DNA of 64,000 nucleotides, taken from the NCBI RefSeq assembly GCF_900176645.1, contig NZ_FXAN01000109.1, positions 1 to 64,000 of the forward strand. The letters are read 5' to 3'. Numbering within the stretch: position 1 is the first letter of the stretch; each line of letters opens with the position of its first letter. Below the pieces are notes generated by a model, which was not told the DNA's origin, did no database searches, and worked only from the letters and a program-made list of their open reading frames with translations. Source of the DNA: Burkholderia singularis. Lineage in GTDB: Bacteria; Pseudomonadota; Gammaproteobacteria; Burkholderiales; Burkholderiaceae. The translations under genes were made by a program, and so were the position numbers. Shown one piece after another: positions 56,826 to 64,000 of this stretch.

Positions 56826-58016
56826 TCAAGCCGGCCGGTCCGAAACGGCGGGGTCGCGTGCCGCAAGCGCGCGCGATACGCCGATGCGCCGCGCGCCGAA
56901 ACGCCGCCGCAACGCTTCGATATCCAGACGAAGCGCCGCCGCATTGTCGCTGCGCGGCTCTGCGCACGCATCGGCGGCCAGCGTAATGTCGATCTCGAGC
57001 CCGGTGCTCAAGTAATGCAGATCGATGGTGCTCGCGCGTAATCCCGCATCCGACAGCGCCGCCTCGATCTGCCCCTCGATCTGTTCGCGAGACGGCAGTT
57101 TGAGCGCCGCGCTACGCGCCACATCATGCTCCGGATCGACGTGGATCAGCGCGTCGAGCACCCGCTTATCGGTAAGCACACGCGCACGCGCAGTCTCCGC
57201 GATGTAATGCCCTTCCGACACCGACACGAGTGGATCGACAAGGATATGCGCATCGACGAGCGCCGAATCGCCCATCTTGCGCGTGCGCAATTCGTGCACG
57301 TCGCGAACGCCCGGCGTTGACGTGATCAGCGCGCGAATCTCCGCCGACGCGTCCGCGTCGAGCGCGCGATCGGACAGATCCTGCAGCGCATCCCAGCCGA
57401 ACGTCCAGCCCATGCGCGCCACCATGAAGCCGACGATGGCCGCGGCAATCGGATCGAGCAGTCGCGCGCCCGCCAAGCTGCCGACGATGCCGATCGCGAC
57501 GACGAGCGACGAAGCCGCATCCGACCGCGCATGCCACGCATTCGCCACCAGCATGGCCGAGCGCACGCGCTGCGCTTCGCGCAACATGTAGCGGAACAGC
57601 GCCTCTTTGGACGCGAGCACGGCGGCCGCGACAGCCAGTGCGCTCGCATGGACGGGGGGAATGTCTTCCAGACGGACAAGCCGGTCGCCCGCGCGCCACA
57701 GCATGCCCACGCCGACCGCTATCAGAATCGCGCCCAGAAAGAACGACGCAACGGTTTCGTAACGGCTATGGCCATAATTGTGATCGGCATCGGGCGCTAC
57801 TCCGCTATGCCGGTTCGCGAACAGCACGACGAAATCGGATACCAGATCGGACAGCGAATGGACGCCGTCCGCCACCAGCGCTTGGGAATGCGCAATTACC
57901 CCGATCACCATCTGCAGCGTCGCGAGAATCACGTTGACCGCAATGCTGACGAACGTGGTCTTACGCGCAACGGCCTGTTTATCTGTGCCGGCCCCGTCGT
58001 TTGAAAATATGGACAT
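56826..58016 (-). CDS. Cation diffusion facilitator (CDF) efflux transporter
   Basis: A 396-residue inner-membrane protein with six hydrophobic segments (about 15-230). The metal-site motifs are ADGVHSLSDLVSDFV in helix 2 and WHARSDAASSLVV in helix 5, followed by cytoplasmic regions including the CDF C-terminal domain (VRDVHELRTRKMGD). It should export divalent metals such as zinc, iron or manganese using the proton gradient. The C-terminus is longer than in FieF by about 100 residues. The ATG at 58016 is chosen; the upstream in-frame part resembles no protein. Confidence 0.9.
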   Translation of the reverse strand: MSIFSNDGAGTDKQAVARKTTFVSIAVNVILATLQMVIGVIAHSQALVADGVHSLSDLVSDFVVLFANRHSGVAPDADHNYGHSRYETVASFFLGAILIAVGVGMLWRAGDRLVRLEDIPPVHASALAVAAAVLASKEALFRYMLREAQRVRSAMLVANAWHARSDAASSLVVAIGIVGSLAGARLLDPIAAAIVGFMVARMGWTFGWDALQDLSDRALDADASAEIRALITSTPGVRDVHELRTRKMGDSALVDAHILVDPLVSVSEGHYIAETARARVLTDKRVLDALIHVDPEHDVARSAALKLPSREQIEGQIEAALSDAGLRASTIDLHYLSTGLEIDITLAADACAEPRSDNAAALRLDIEALRRRFGARRIGVSRALAARDPAVSDRPA

Positions 58017-58196
58017 GAGATCTAACAAATGCGCGAAAGATATCGCAATTCTATCAAGCTCAACGCGAAAACGATCAGGCTTCGATAAAAAAACCATAAA
58101 AATCAATCGCTTATAAAAACGCAACGCATTTTTATTTACAATCAAACATGACAATTTCGTGACAATTGTTAAGAGCTGATACTAATTTGAAAACGC

Positions 58197-58233
58197 AAAA
58201 GGCCACGCTCCCCACCAGGGGGCGTGGCCTTTT
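58197..58233 (-). terminator. Terminator of the H-NS gene
   Basis: AAAAGGCCACGC / GCGTGGCCTTTT with a C/G-rich loop, 26 bp beyond the H-NS stop, with T residues in the minus-strand direction. Confidence 0.85.
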
Positions 58234-58258
58234 GATCCGACAACCGGAATCTTGGCGT

Positions 58259-58552
58259 TTAGATCGCGAATTGCTCGCGATTCTTGCCGGCAATCCAGCG
58301 CGGCGGTTTTCCGCGGCCCGACCAAGTCGCACCGGTTTCAGGATCGCGGTATTTTGCCGCGACGCCAGCCCGGGGACGCGCTGCTTTTCCGGCTTTACCA
58401 CGGCTAAGGCCGAGTTCGGCAAGCGTAAAACCATAATCAGCGATCTTTTGTTTCACATCGCCCAATACTTCAGCGTATTCGCGCGAGCGAGCTTCTTCGA
58501 TCTGCTTCTCCAGCTTTTCCTGCTGGGCCAGAAGATCCTTGTACGAAGACAT
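58259..58552 (-). CDS. H-NS family histone-like nucleoid protein
   Basis: A 97-residue DNA-binding protein with an N-terminal coiled-coil oligomerisation region (LLAQQEKLEKQIEEARSREY) and the C-terminal H-NS DNA-binding motif YRDPETGATWSGRGKPPRWI. Burkholderia carry many such paralogues. These proteins silence AT-rich and acquired DNA. An AT-rich upstream region suggests autoregulation. Confidence 0.94.
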   Translation of the reverse strand: MSSYKDLLAQQEKLEKQIEEARSREYAEVLGDVKQKIADYGFTLAELGLSRGKAGKAARPRAGVAAKYRDPETGATWSGRGKPPRWIAGKNREQFAI

Positions 58553-58931
58553 AAATTCCCTTTTATATGACCAAATGGCACCACTCTTTGGTGGCTTGCC
58601 ATCACAATGTAATGATGCCTCGGATAATTGGATCGAAGATTAGCACAAAACAGAATTGGGTGAATACTGAGACATCGAAATAAATGTTGTATTTTGTGAT
58701 TCGATTGTCTGAATTGGCCAGCATCTGCTAGTTCCGAAGTTATTGAGAGTCTTACAAGCGGATTAGTTGATTACAGCACATAATTTAAGCTCGCAAAGTG
58801 CGCAACCGAACAGTACTCCCGATTTGGAAGTTTTCATCAAACGAAAGGTTTTCGCTTTGAAAGTACGATTTCACATGTTCAGTTTAAATACGAAACCTGT
58901 CGCAAAAGCGTTCAAAATCGTAAGTTCTTTT
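58553..58931. other. AT-rich region upstream of the H-NS gene
   Basis: About 380 bp clearly richer in A and T than the flanks, with no supported gene. It should contain the H-NS promoter and is a natural target of H-NS binding. Confidence 0.5.
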
Positions 58932-59642
58932 TTAAGCCGGTGAAACAGTTGCGGCTTCCCGCAATGCAGCGGCAAGCGCGTCAATGTCCATTTTCGGCGA
59001 ATCGAATGGCGTGCGCCGCCGGATTCCGTGCCAACGCCAATCCGCACCATAGCGATCGACACCCAGCAGTTCGAGTTTGGACCTCTGCTGCTGCGATGCA
59101 ACATATTCATCCCATTCGTCCCATAATGCGCGCTCGTCGTCGTAACTGACAGGCGCGAGCGGATCGAGCGCGGCCGCATCCAGCCAGCCCATCCGACCAA
59201 ATCCGCCGATATAGCGCAGCCGCTCGCACGTCAGCGCCCAGAACGAAAAATCGCCAAGCGCGAGATAGCGCGCGGCGTCCGGGTGATAGCGCAGGTAGCG
59301 AGCGGCCACGTGCGCATCGGTGCCGACCGGCTCGATGCGGCCAACGAGCGTCGCGCGTTCAGCGTCGAGTACGTCGCTCTCGGTTGCATCGGCGGTTGCG
59401 GCGCCCAGGCCGTCGGTGACGAGAAACCCCACGCGCGGATCAGCCATGAAATTGCGCGTGTGTTCGGCAAGCCCGCTCACCAGCATGATGGGCCGATGGT
59501 GCGCATCGAGCGCGTATGGCATGACGCTCGGATATGGATAGCTCGCACCCTCGGTGCCTTCGAGCGGGCGAGACTGCGTGGCGAGCGTGCCGAATTTATT
59601 GCGATGCAGTAAATGAAGTGGCAGGACGGCGGGAATATTCAC
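58932..59642 (-). CDS. HugZ-like pyridoxamine-5'-phosphate-oxidase-fold protein
   Basis: A 236-residue protein with a split-barrel flavin-binding-type fold in residues 1 to about 150 (HRNKFGTLATQSRPLEGTEG, MPYALDAHHRPIMLVSGLAEH) and a C-terminal DUF2470-like region with FGRMGWLDA. HugZ/HutZ-type members bind or degrade haem in some species, while others are plain flavin reductases, so the role here is unproven. The GTG at 59642 is chosen because the fold begins there; the frame is open to 59771. Confidence 0.82.
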   Translation of the reverse strand: MNIPAVLPLHLLHRNKFGTLATQSRPLEGTEGASYPYPSVMPYALDAHHRPIMLVSGLAEHTRNFMADPRVGFLVTDGLGAATADATESDVLDAERATLVGRIEPVGTDAHVAARYLRYHPDAARYLALGDFSFWALTCERLRYIGGFGRMGWLDAAALDPLAPVSYDDERALWDEWDEYVASQQQRSKLELLGVDRYGADWRWHGIRRRTPFDSPKMDIDALAAALREAATVSPA

Positions 59643-59966
59643 GTGGAAGCCCCTTATAGAAAAAAGAACGAGCCGGGGAACATGACCGGATGCGGCGGCC
59701 GGCAAATATCGACAAGCCCGGCCGGTTGCGCGATCGGCTCGACGTATCTGCTGCCACGCGCGGCACGCCAATCAGAACCCGCGGCCGCGTTTGCGTTGAG
59801 ACTAGCCGATAACTCAGCATCGCTTGCCCGCGCGCGTGGCGCAACCGGGTCAGCCAAGCGGCGGACCACACGCTCCGTTAGAATCGGCGCTGATCTTCGT
59901 GGAAGCGCGCCGTAAGCTGCGAGCCGTTTCCCTCCCGTTCATCCCGCTGCCTTCGACGAGTTTTCT
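59643..59966. other. Divergent promoter region
   Basis: About 320 bp between the HugZ-like gene and the MFS gene, with no supported gene or repeat. Confidence 0.4.
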
Positions 59967-61175
59967 GTGTCAGACCAGTCGCCCGATCTTGCCTCTTCCT
60001 GCGCGATTCGTCGCGGGCTTCCCGCGTCGACGCGCCAACGCGCGCGTGCCGCGACCATGGCGCTTTTTTTTGTCGCCGGCATGATGTACGCAACCTGGGG
60101 CGTGCATGTGCCGACTGTCCGCGACAAATTCGCACTGTCGCCGGCGCTGCTGTCGTTCGCACTCCTCGCGGTCGCGGTCGGCTCGATCGTCGCGATGACG
60201 ACCAATGCGCGCTGGATCGCGCGCGTCGGCTCCCGCACCGCGTGTCTGGCGGGCGGCATCGGGATGTGCGTATGCGCGGCGCTGATTCTGGTCACGCCGA
60301 CTTATGCGCTGCTGCTCGCGGTGCTCGCGCTATTCGGCTTTTCGATGGCGACGCTCGACGTCGCGATGAACGCCGAGGCGAGCGCCGTGGAAACCGCATT
60401 CGACAAGCCGATCATGTCGATGTTGCACGGCATGTTCAGCGCGGGCGGGATGGCGGGCGCGGCGGCGGGTGGCGCGCTGCTGTCCGCCGGCATGGCGCCC
60501 GCCGCCCATCTCGCGCTTGCCGCGCTCATCAGCGCGACCGTGCTCGCCGTCGCCTGCCCGGCGGTGTTGCCGCACGTCCCGCATGCCGCCGCGCACGGCA
60601 ACGGCCCGCGCACGAACCGCTGGCGCTCTGCCGCGCTGTGGATGCTCGGCGCGATTGCGCTCGTCGCGCTGATCGCGGAAGGCGCGATGTACGACTGGGC
60701 CACCGTCTATATGCGCGACGTGGTCGCCGCGTCGCCGGCGCTTGCAAGCGCAGCCTATGCGGCGTTTTCGGGCGGAATGGCGGCAGCGCGCTTCGCGGGC
60801 GATGCGGTGCGCGCCCGTTTCGGCGCACCGCAGCTCATCTGCGCGAGCGCGGCGCTGGCGTGCATCGGCATGGTCGGCGCACTGCTGATGCCGTATCCGG
60901 CCGTCGCGCTCGTAGGCTTCACGCTGATGGGGCTCGGCCTCGCGAACATGATGCCGGTGCTGTTCGCCGCCGCCGCGCGCGTCGAAGGCATTCATGCGGC
61001 CGAAGGTCTTGCGCATGTCGCCGGGCTCGCTTATTTCGGGCTGCTGTTCGGCCCGGTCGTGATCGGCGCGGTCACGCAAGCGGCCAATTTGTCGATCGGG
61101 CTGTCCGTCGTCGCGCTGTGCGCGGCGTTTGTCGCGTTTATCGCGCCTAGGGTGTTGAGCCGGTTAAAGATTTGA
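59967..61175 (+). CDS. MFS transporter
   Basis: A 402-residue major facilitator protein with about twelve hydrophobic helices. The first helix begins ALFFVAGMMYATWGVHVPTVR, a start found in YbjJ-type transporters. The inner helix-4/5 region ATLDVAMNAEASAVE is also typical of that group. Substrate is unknown. Confidence 0.88.
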   Translation: MSDQSPDLASSCAIRRGLPASTRQRARAATMALFFVAGMMYATWGVHVPTVRDKFALSPALLSFALLAVAVGSIVAMTTNARWIARVGSRTACLAGGIGMCVCAALILVTPTYALLLAVLALFGFSMATLDVAMNAEASAVETAFDKPIMSMLHGMFSAGGMAGAAAGGALLSAGMAPAAHLALAALISATVLAVACPAVLPHVPHAAAHGNGPRTNRWRSAALWMLGAIALVALIAEGAMYDWATVYMRDVVAASPALASAAYAAFSGGMAAARFAGDAVRARFGAPQLICASAALACIGMVGALLMPYPAVALVGFTLMGLGLANMMPVLFAAAARVEGIHAAEGLAHVAGLAYFGLLFGPVVIGAVTQAANLSIGLSVVALCAAFVAFIAPRVLSRLKI

Positions 61176-61466
61176 TGCGGCTTGACGGGGCGACGGCACG
61201 CCGTCGTTTGCCGTTCCGTGGCCGGCGCGCCTTTCGTCCGGAAGCGTGGCGTGAGCTTTTACGTTGCCGCTCGAACTTGAAGCAGCCGCGAACGGCGCGG
61301 CGGCTGTGCGTGCCGCCGGGCCGTCATGTCGTGATTTCGACAGGCAAGCAACCGGCTAATCCATGCGCCGGGCCGTTTCGCGGGCAGCCCGCCGCCTATC
61401 GCGCAGCCGGCGCGTATTTTTGCCGCGCCGACCGCGCGGGTGAACCCGGCGGGCGGAATCGAGCAG

Positions 61467-62567
61467 TCAGTCGGCTCGCGCCGGCGCGTGCGAAACCGCC
61501 GCCCGCCATTCGGCATCGAGCGCATCGACCAACTGAGCGGCCGTTTGCTCGGCGCCGCGCCGCCGGCCGAGCGGCGCGCCCTGGCCCGACCATAGCGACA
61601 GATATTCGCCGTCGCCCGCGCGTGCGGCCGCCTGCCGCAATTCCTGCGTCAGCGCATTTTGCACCGGATAGGGCGCCACCGAATCGGGTTGCGCCGACAA
61701 CCGCGCGATCAACGCATTGCGAATCCCGCGCGCATGCCGACCTGTGATCGCGCGCGTGACGGTCGTCGATGTATCGCTGCTCGTGGCGATGCGGGCTTTC
61801 CATGCTTCCGGCGTCGCGCTTTGCGCGCACGTGATAAAAGCAGTGCCGAGTTGCGCGGCCTGTGCACCGAGCGCAAGCGCGGCCGCCATCCCGCGTCCGT
61901 CCATGATTCCGCCCGCCGCGAGCACGGGCAATCCGGTCGCGTCGACGAGTTGCGGCACGAGTGCGATCGTGCCGATCAGCGCATCGTCGGCCGCGCCGAT
62001 GAACGTGCCGCGATGGCCGCCCGCCTCCGCGCCTTGTGCGCAAATTGCGTCCGCGCCCGCATCGCGCCAGGCGAGCCCCTCGGCGACATGCGTGGCCGTG
62101 CCGATCACATAAGTGCCCGCGGCCTTGAGCCGGTCGACATCGGCACGATCGAGCGCGCCGAACGTAAAGCTCGCGACCGGCACGCGCGCAGCGACGAGCG
62201 CATCGAACTGCGCGCGAAAATCCGGCGCGTAACGCGCAAGCGGCGCGCCGGGCGGCAGTTCGAATGCGGCGCGCAACGGATCGATCACGGCGAGTGCGCG
62301 GCGCACGGCCGCCTCGTCCGGATGCACATCGGGCAGGACGAACAGATTGACGGCGAACGGCCGGCTCGTCGCCGCACGCACTGCCGCGATCTCGGCCGCG
62401 AGCTTGTCGGGCGAAAACGACCCGCCGGCGAGACTGCCGAGCGCGCCGGCATTCGAGACGGCCGCAACCATTGCGGACGTCGTCACGCCGACCATCGGCG
62501 CTTGCACGAGCGGCAAGCGCAAATCGAAGCGGGCGGCGAACGGGGTAGGATCAAAGCGGGAAATCAT
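61467..62567 (-). CDS. Nitronate monooxygenase family protein
   Basis: A 366-residue FMN-dependent TIM-barrel enzyme that oxidises alkyl nitronates such as propionate-3-nitronate. Signatures are LPLVQAPMVGVTTSAMVAAV at 18-37, GADAICAQGAEAGGHRGTF and LAAGGIMDGRGMAAALALGA. The ATG at 62567 gives the family N-terminus; the longer frame runs into repeated DNA. Confidence 0.9.
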   Translation of the reverse strand: MISRFDPTPFAARFDLRLPLVQAPMVGVTTSAMVAAVSNAGALGSLAGGSFSPDKLAAEIAAVRAATSRPFAVNLFVLPDVHPDEAAVRRALAVIDPLRAAFELPPGAPLARYAPDFRAQFDALVAARVPVASFTFGALDRADVDRLKAAGTYVIGTATHVAEGLAWRDAGADAICAQGAEAGGHRGTFIGAADDALIGTIALVPQLVDATGLPVLAAGGIMDGRGMAAALALGAQAAQLGTAFITCAQSATPEAWKARIATSSDTSTTVTRAITGRHARGIRNALIARLSAQPDSVAPYPVQNALTQELRQAAARAGDGEYLSLWSGQGAPLGRRRGAEQTAAQLVDALDAEWRAAVSHAPARAD

Positions 62568-62808
62568 CGCGAACCTCGACAAGATAACGCCGCGCACGAG
62601 AGGGATCGGCCGGTATGGGGACTGTACCCGCGTGCGACGCGGCTGGAAAATGAATAATCCAGATCGATTCGATCGCGTAGCGAGAAGGCAGAGTGTGCGA
62701 CGGATGGCTGCGGCGCTGCGTCGGCGCGAGTTTGATGGCACACTAGCTCGCCGTTTTCCGACCCGCGGGACGTGGCCGGTTCTGGCCGGAGACGGGAGAG
62801 CGGGAGAG

Positions 62809-63032
62809 CACGGGATGGGAGTTGGCGCTGAAGCGTTAACTCCCGTCGACCGCCGTAGGACTGGGGTAGCTGCTGAAGCATCACTCCAGCCAATCACGGC
62901 ATGGGACGGGAGTAAGCGCTAAAGCGCTAACTCCCGTCGACCGCCGTGAGGCTGGAGTAGCTGCTGAAGCACCATTCCAGCCAATCACGGCATGGGACGG
63001 GAGTAAGCGCTAAAGCGCTAACTCCCGTCGAC
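62809..63032. repeat. Tandem hairpin-forming repeat of about 90 bp, 2.5 copies
   Basis: Units start at 62809 (86 bp), 62895 (91 bp) and 62986 (partial). Each full unit has two inverted repeats: one with arms like GGGAGTAAGCGCT and AGCGCTAACTCCC, and one with GGCTGGA and TCCAGCC or their variants. The array ends 16 bp before the dienelactone hydrolase start and thus forms its leader. Confidence 0.92.
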
Positions 63033-63048
63033 ACACAGGAGATTCAGC

Positions 63049-63741
63049 ATGGCGTCACAATGGATCGATATCCCCGCAGGCAACGATACGTTCGGCGGCT
63101 ATCTCTCGCTGCCCAGGCGCGGCAAGGGCCCGGCCATCGTCATCATCCAGGAAATCTTCGGCGTCAACAGCCACATCCGGTCGGTCGCCGACCAATATGC
63201 GGCCGATGGCTACGTCGCGCTCGCCCCCGACGTGTTCTGGCGCACGCAACCCCGCGTCGAGCTGGGCTATGAAGGCGCGGACCGCGACCGAGGCATCGAG
63301 CTGCTGCAAAAAACCAACGTCGCGCAAGCCGTCGCCGACGTCGGCGCAGCCGCTGCGGCATTGCGCGCACGGCCCGAGGTCGAAGGCAAGCTCGCCGCGA
63401 TCGGCTACTGCTTCGGCGGCCGCCTCGCGTATCTCGCCGCGTCGCAGCAGCACGTCGACGTCGCAGTCGCCTATTACGGCGGCGGCATCCAAAATCACGT
63501 CGATGCCGCCGCGAAAATCGCGCAGCCCATTCTCTTTCACTACGCGGGCCACGATACGTCGATCCCGCTCGAGGCCGTCGATAAGATCAAAGCCGCGTTC
63601 ACCGGCCGCGCGAATGCCGAGTTTCATCTGTATCCGCACGCGCAGCACGGCTTCAACTGCGCCGAGCGCGCTTCGTATGATCAGCGCGCCGCGGCATTGG
63701 CCCACGGCCGCACGCTGACTTTTCTCGCCGAGCATCTGTAA
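63049..63741 (+). CDS. Dienelactone hydrolase family protein
   Basis: A 230-residue alpha/beta hydrolase of the dienelactone hydrolase family. The catalytic triad is C121 (IGYCFGGR), D169 (YAGHDTSIP) and H200 (HAQHGFN), with E35 in IIQEIFGVN as the expected charge-relay residue. It could act on dienelactone or another ester. The ATG at 63049 follows a CAGGAG site placed directly after the tandem repeat. Confidence 0.93.
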   Translation: MASQWIDIPAGNDTFGGYLSLPRRGKGPAIVIIQEIFGVNSHIRSVADQYAADGYVALAPDVFWRTQPRVELGYEGADRDRGIELLQKTNVAQAVADVGAAAAALRARPEVEGKLAAIGYCFGGRLAYLAASQQHVDVAVAYYGGGIQNHVDAAAKIAQPILFHYAGHDTSIPLEAVDKIKAAFTGRANAEFHLYPHAQHGFNCAERASYDQRAAALAHGRTLTFLAEHL

Positions 63742-63863
63742 TCTGTCGCTTCGATGAAATCACCATAAGCCATCACCACGAAATCGGCGAGCATGCATTC
63801 CGCGCGCCTGCGCCCGGCGTCGGATCGCACCGTTCGCCGCGTTCGACCACACGGGGGATCGCC

Positions 63864-64000
63864 TTGCTGGCCGACTATCTGTCACATGACGCAATCGGGC
63901 TCGCGCAGCTCGTCGCTCGACGCGAAGTCAGCGCACGTGAACTGCTCGATGCAGCAATCGACCGCGCCGACGCGTTGAATCCGGCGCTCAACGCAATCGT
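63864..64000 (+). CDS. Amidase family protein (N-terminus, cut by window end)
   Basis: The last 137 bases encode LADYLSHDAIGLAQLVARRE then VSARELLDAAIDRADALNPA, the typical N-terminal helices of amidase-signature enzymes. A TTG at 63864, with a GGGGG stretch about 8 bp upstream, is the likely start. The catalytic Lys-Ser-Ser residues lie outside the window. Confidence 0.75.
   Translation, partial: MLADYLSHDAIGLAQLVARREVSARELLDAAIDRADALNPALNAI

Noticed and set aside
62809-63032. CRISPR array
   Set aside because: The units are contiguous imperfect tandem copies without unique spacers of constant length, and no cas genes are present.

Overview
The window looks like a chromosomal segment of a high-GC betaproteobacterium, almost certainly a Burkholderia of the pseudomallei/thailandensis/oklahomensis group. 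Support comes from codon use, a paaABCDE operon followed by a DUF1835 gene and a TetR-type paaR, paired DUF2957 lipoproteins, a Burkholderia-type H-NS protein and many TTG/GTG starts. Species cannot be fixed from sequence alone. No CRISPR array, insertion sequence, integrase or phage gene was seen.

Layout. 0.1-1.4 kb: a secreted SGNH hydrolase. 1.5-14.4 kb: an aromatic-compound catabolic block with the phenylacetyl-CoA epoxidase operon paaABCDE behind a perfect 14-bp palindrome, a DUF1835 gene, paaR, a GNAT acetyltransferase, an Lrp-type regulator divergent from 4-hydroxyphenylpyruvate dioxygenase, and a fused indolepyruvate oxidoreductase. 14.7-21.6 kb: central metabolism (malic enzyme, pyrE, argC) with a PEBP-like exported protein and a WrbA/flavodoxin-like protein. 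22-25.7 kb: two DUF2957 lipoproteins and an OmpW-like porin. 25.8-26.4 kb: a decayed LysR gene with a 36-bp tandem repeat. 26.6-30.4 kb: LysE exporter, an NAD-dependent dehydrogenase, a Mut7-C protein and small exported proteins.

30.6-48.9 kb: the centrepiece, an 18-kb catecholate siderophore locus. On the minus strand lie an AraC regulator, a TonB-dependent receptor, isochorismate synthase, 2,3-dihydroxybenzoate-AMP ligase, isochorismatase with aryl carrier domain, a DUF2218 protein, a one-module NRPS (C-A-T-TE), 2,3-dihydro-2,3-dihydroxybenzoate dehydrogenase, a dedicated DAHP synthase and an MFS exporter. On the plus strand lie a binding protein, permease and ATPase for uptake. Fur-box-like sequences sit before the receptor gene and between the regulator and the binding-protein gene. 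The set can make 2,3-dihydroxybenzoate from shikimate-pathway precursors, couple it to one amino acid, export the product and re-import its ferric complex. The adenylation-domain pocket read by eye (D-A-E-D-I-G-T-V-I) does not match the serine code of EntF and points to a basic amino acid such as lysine.

48.9-64 kb: a gene-free stretch with DnaA-box-like motifs, tRNA-Ala(CGC), then housekeeping genes (cytochrome c, BON lipoprotein, SIS protein, YraN, RsmI, RlpA, metallo-hydrolase, exonuclease, Lrp regulator, cation efflux, H-NS, HugZ-like, MFS, nitronate monooxygenase). A hairpin-bearing tandem repeat of about 90 bp precedes a dienelactone hydrolase, and an amidase gene runs off the right end.
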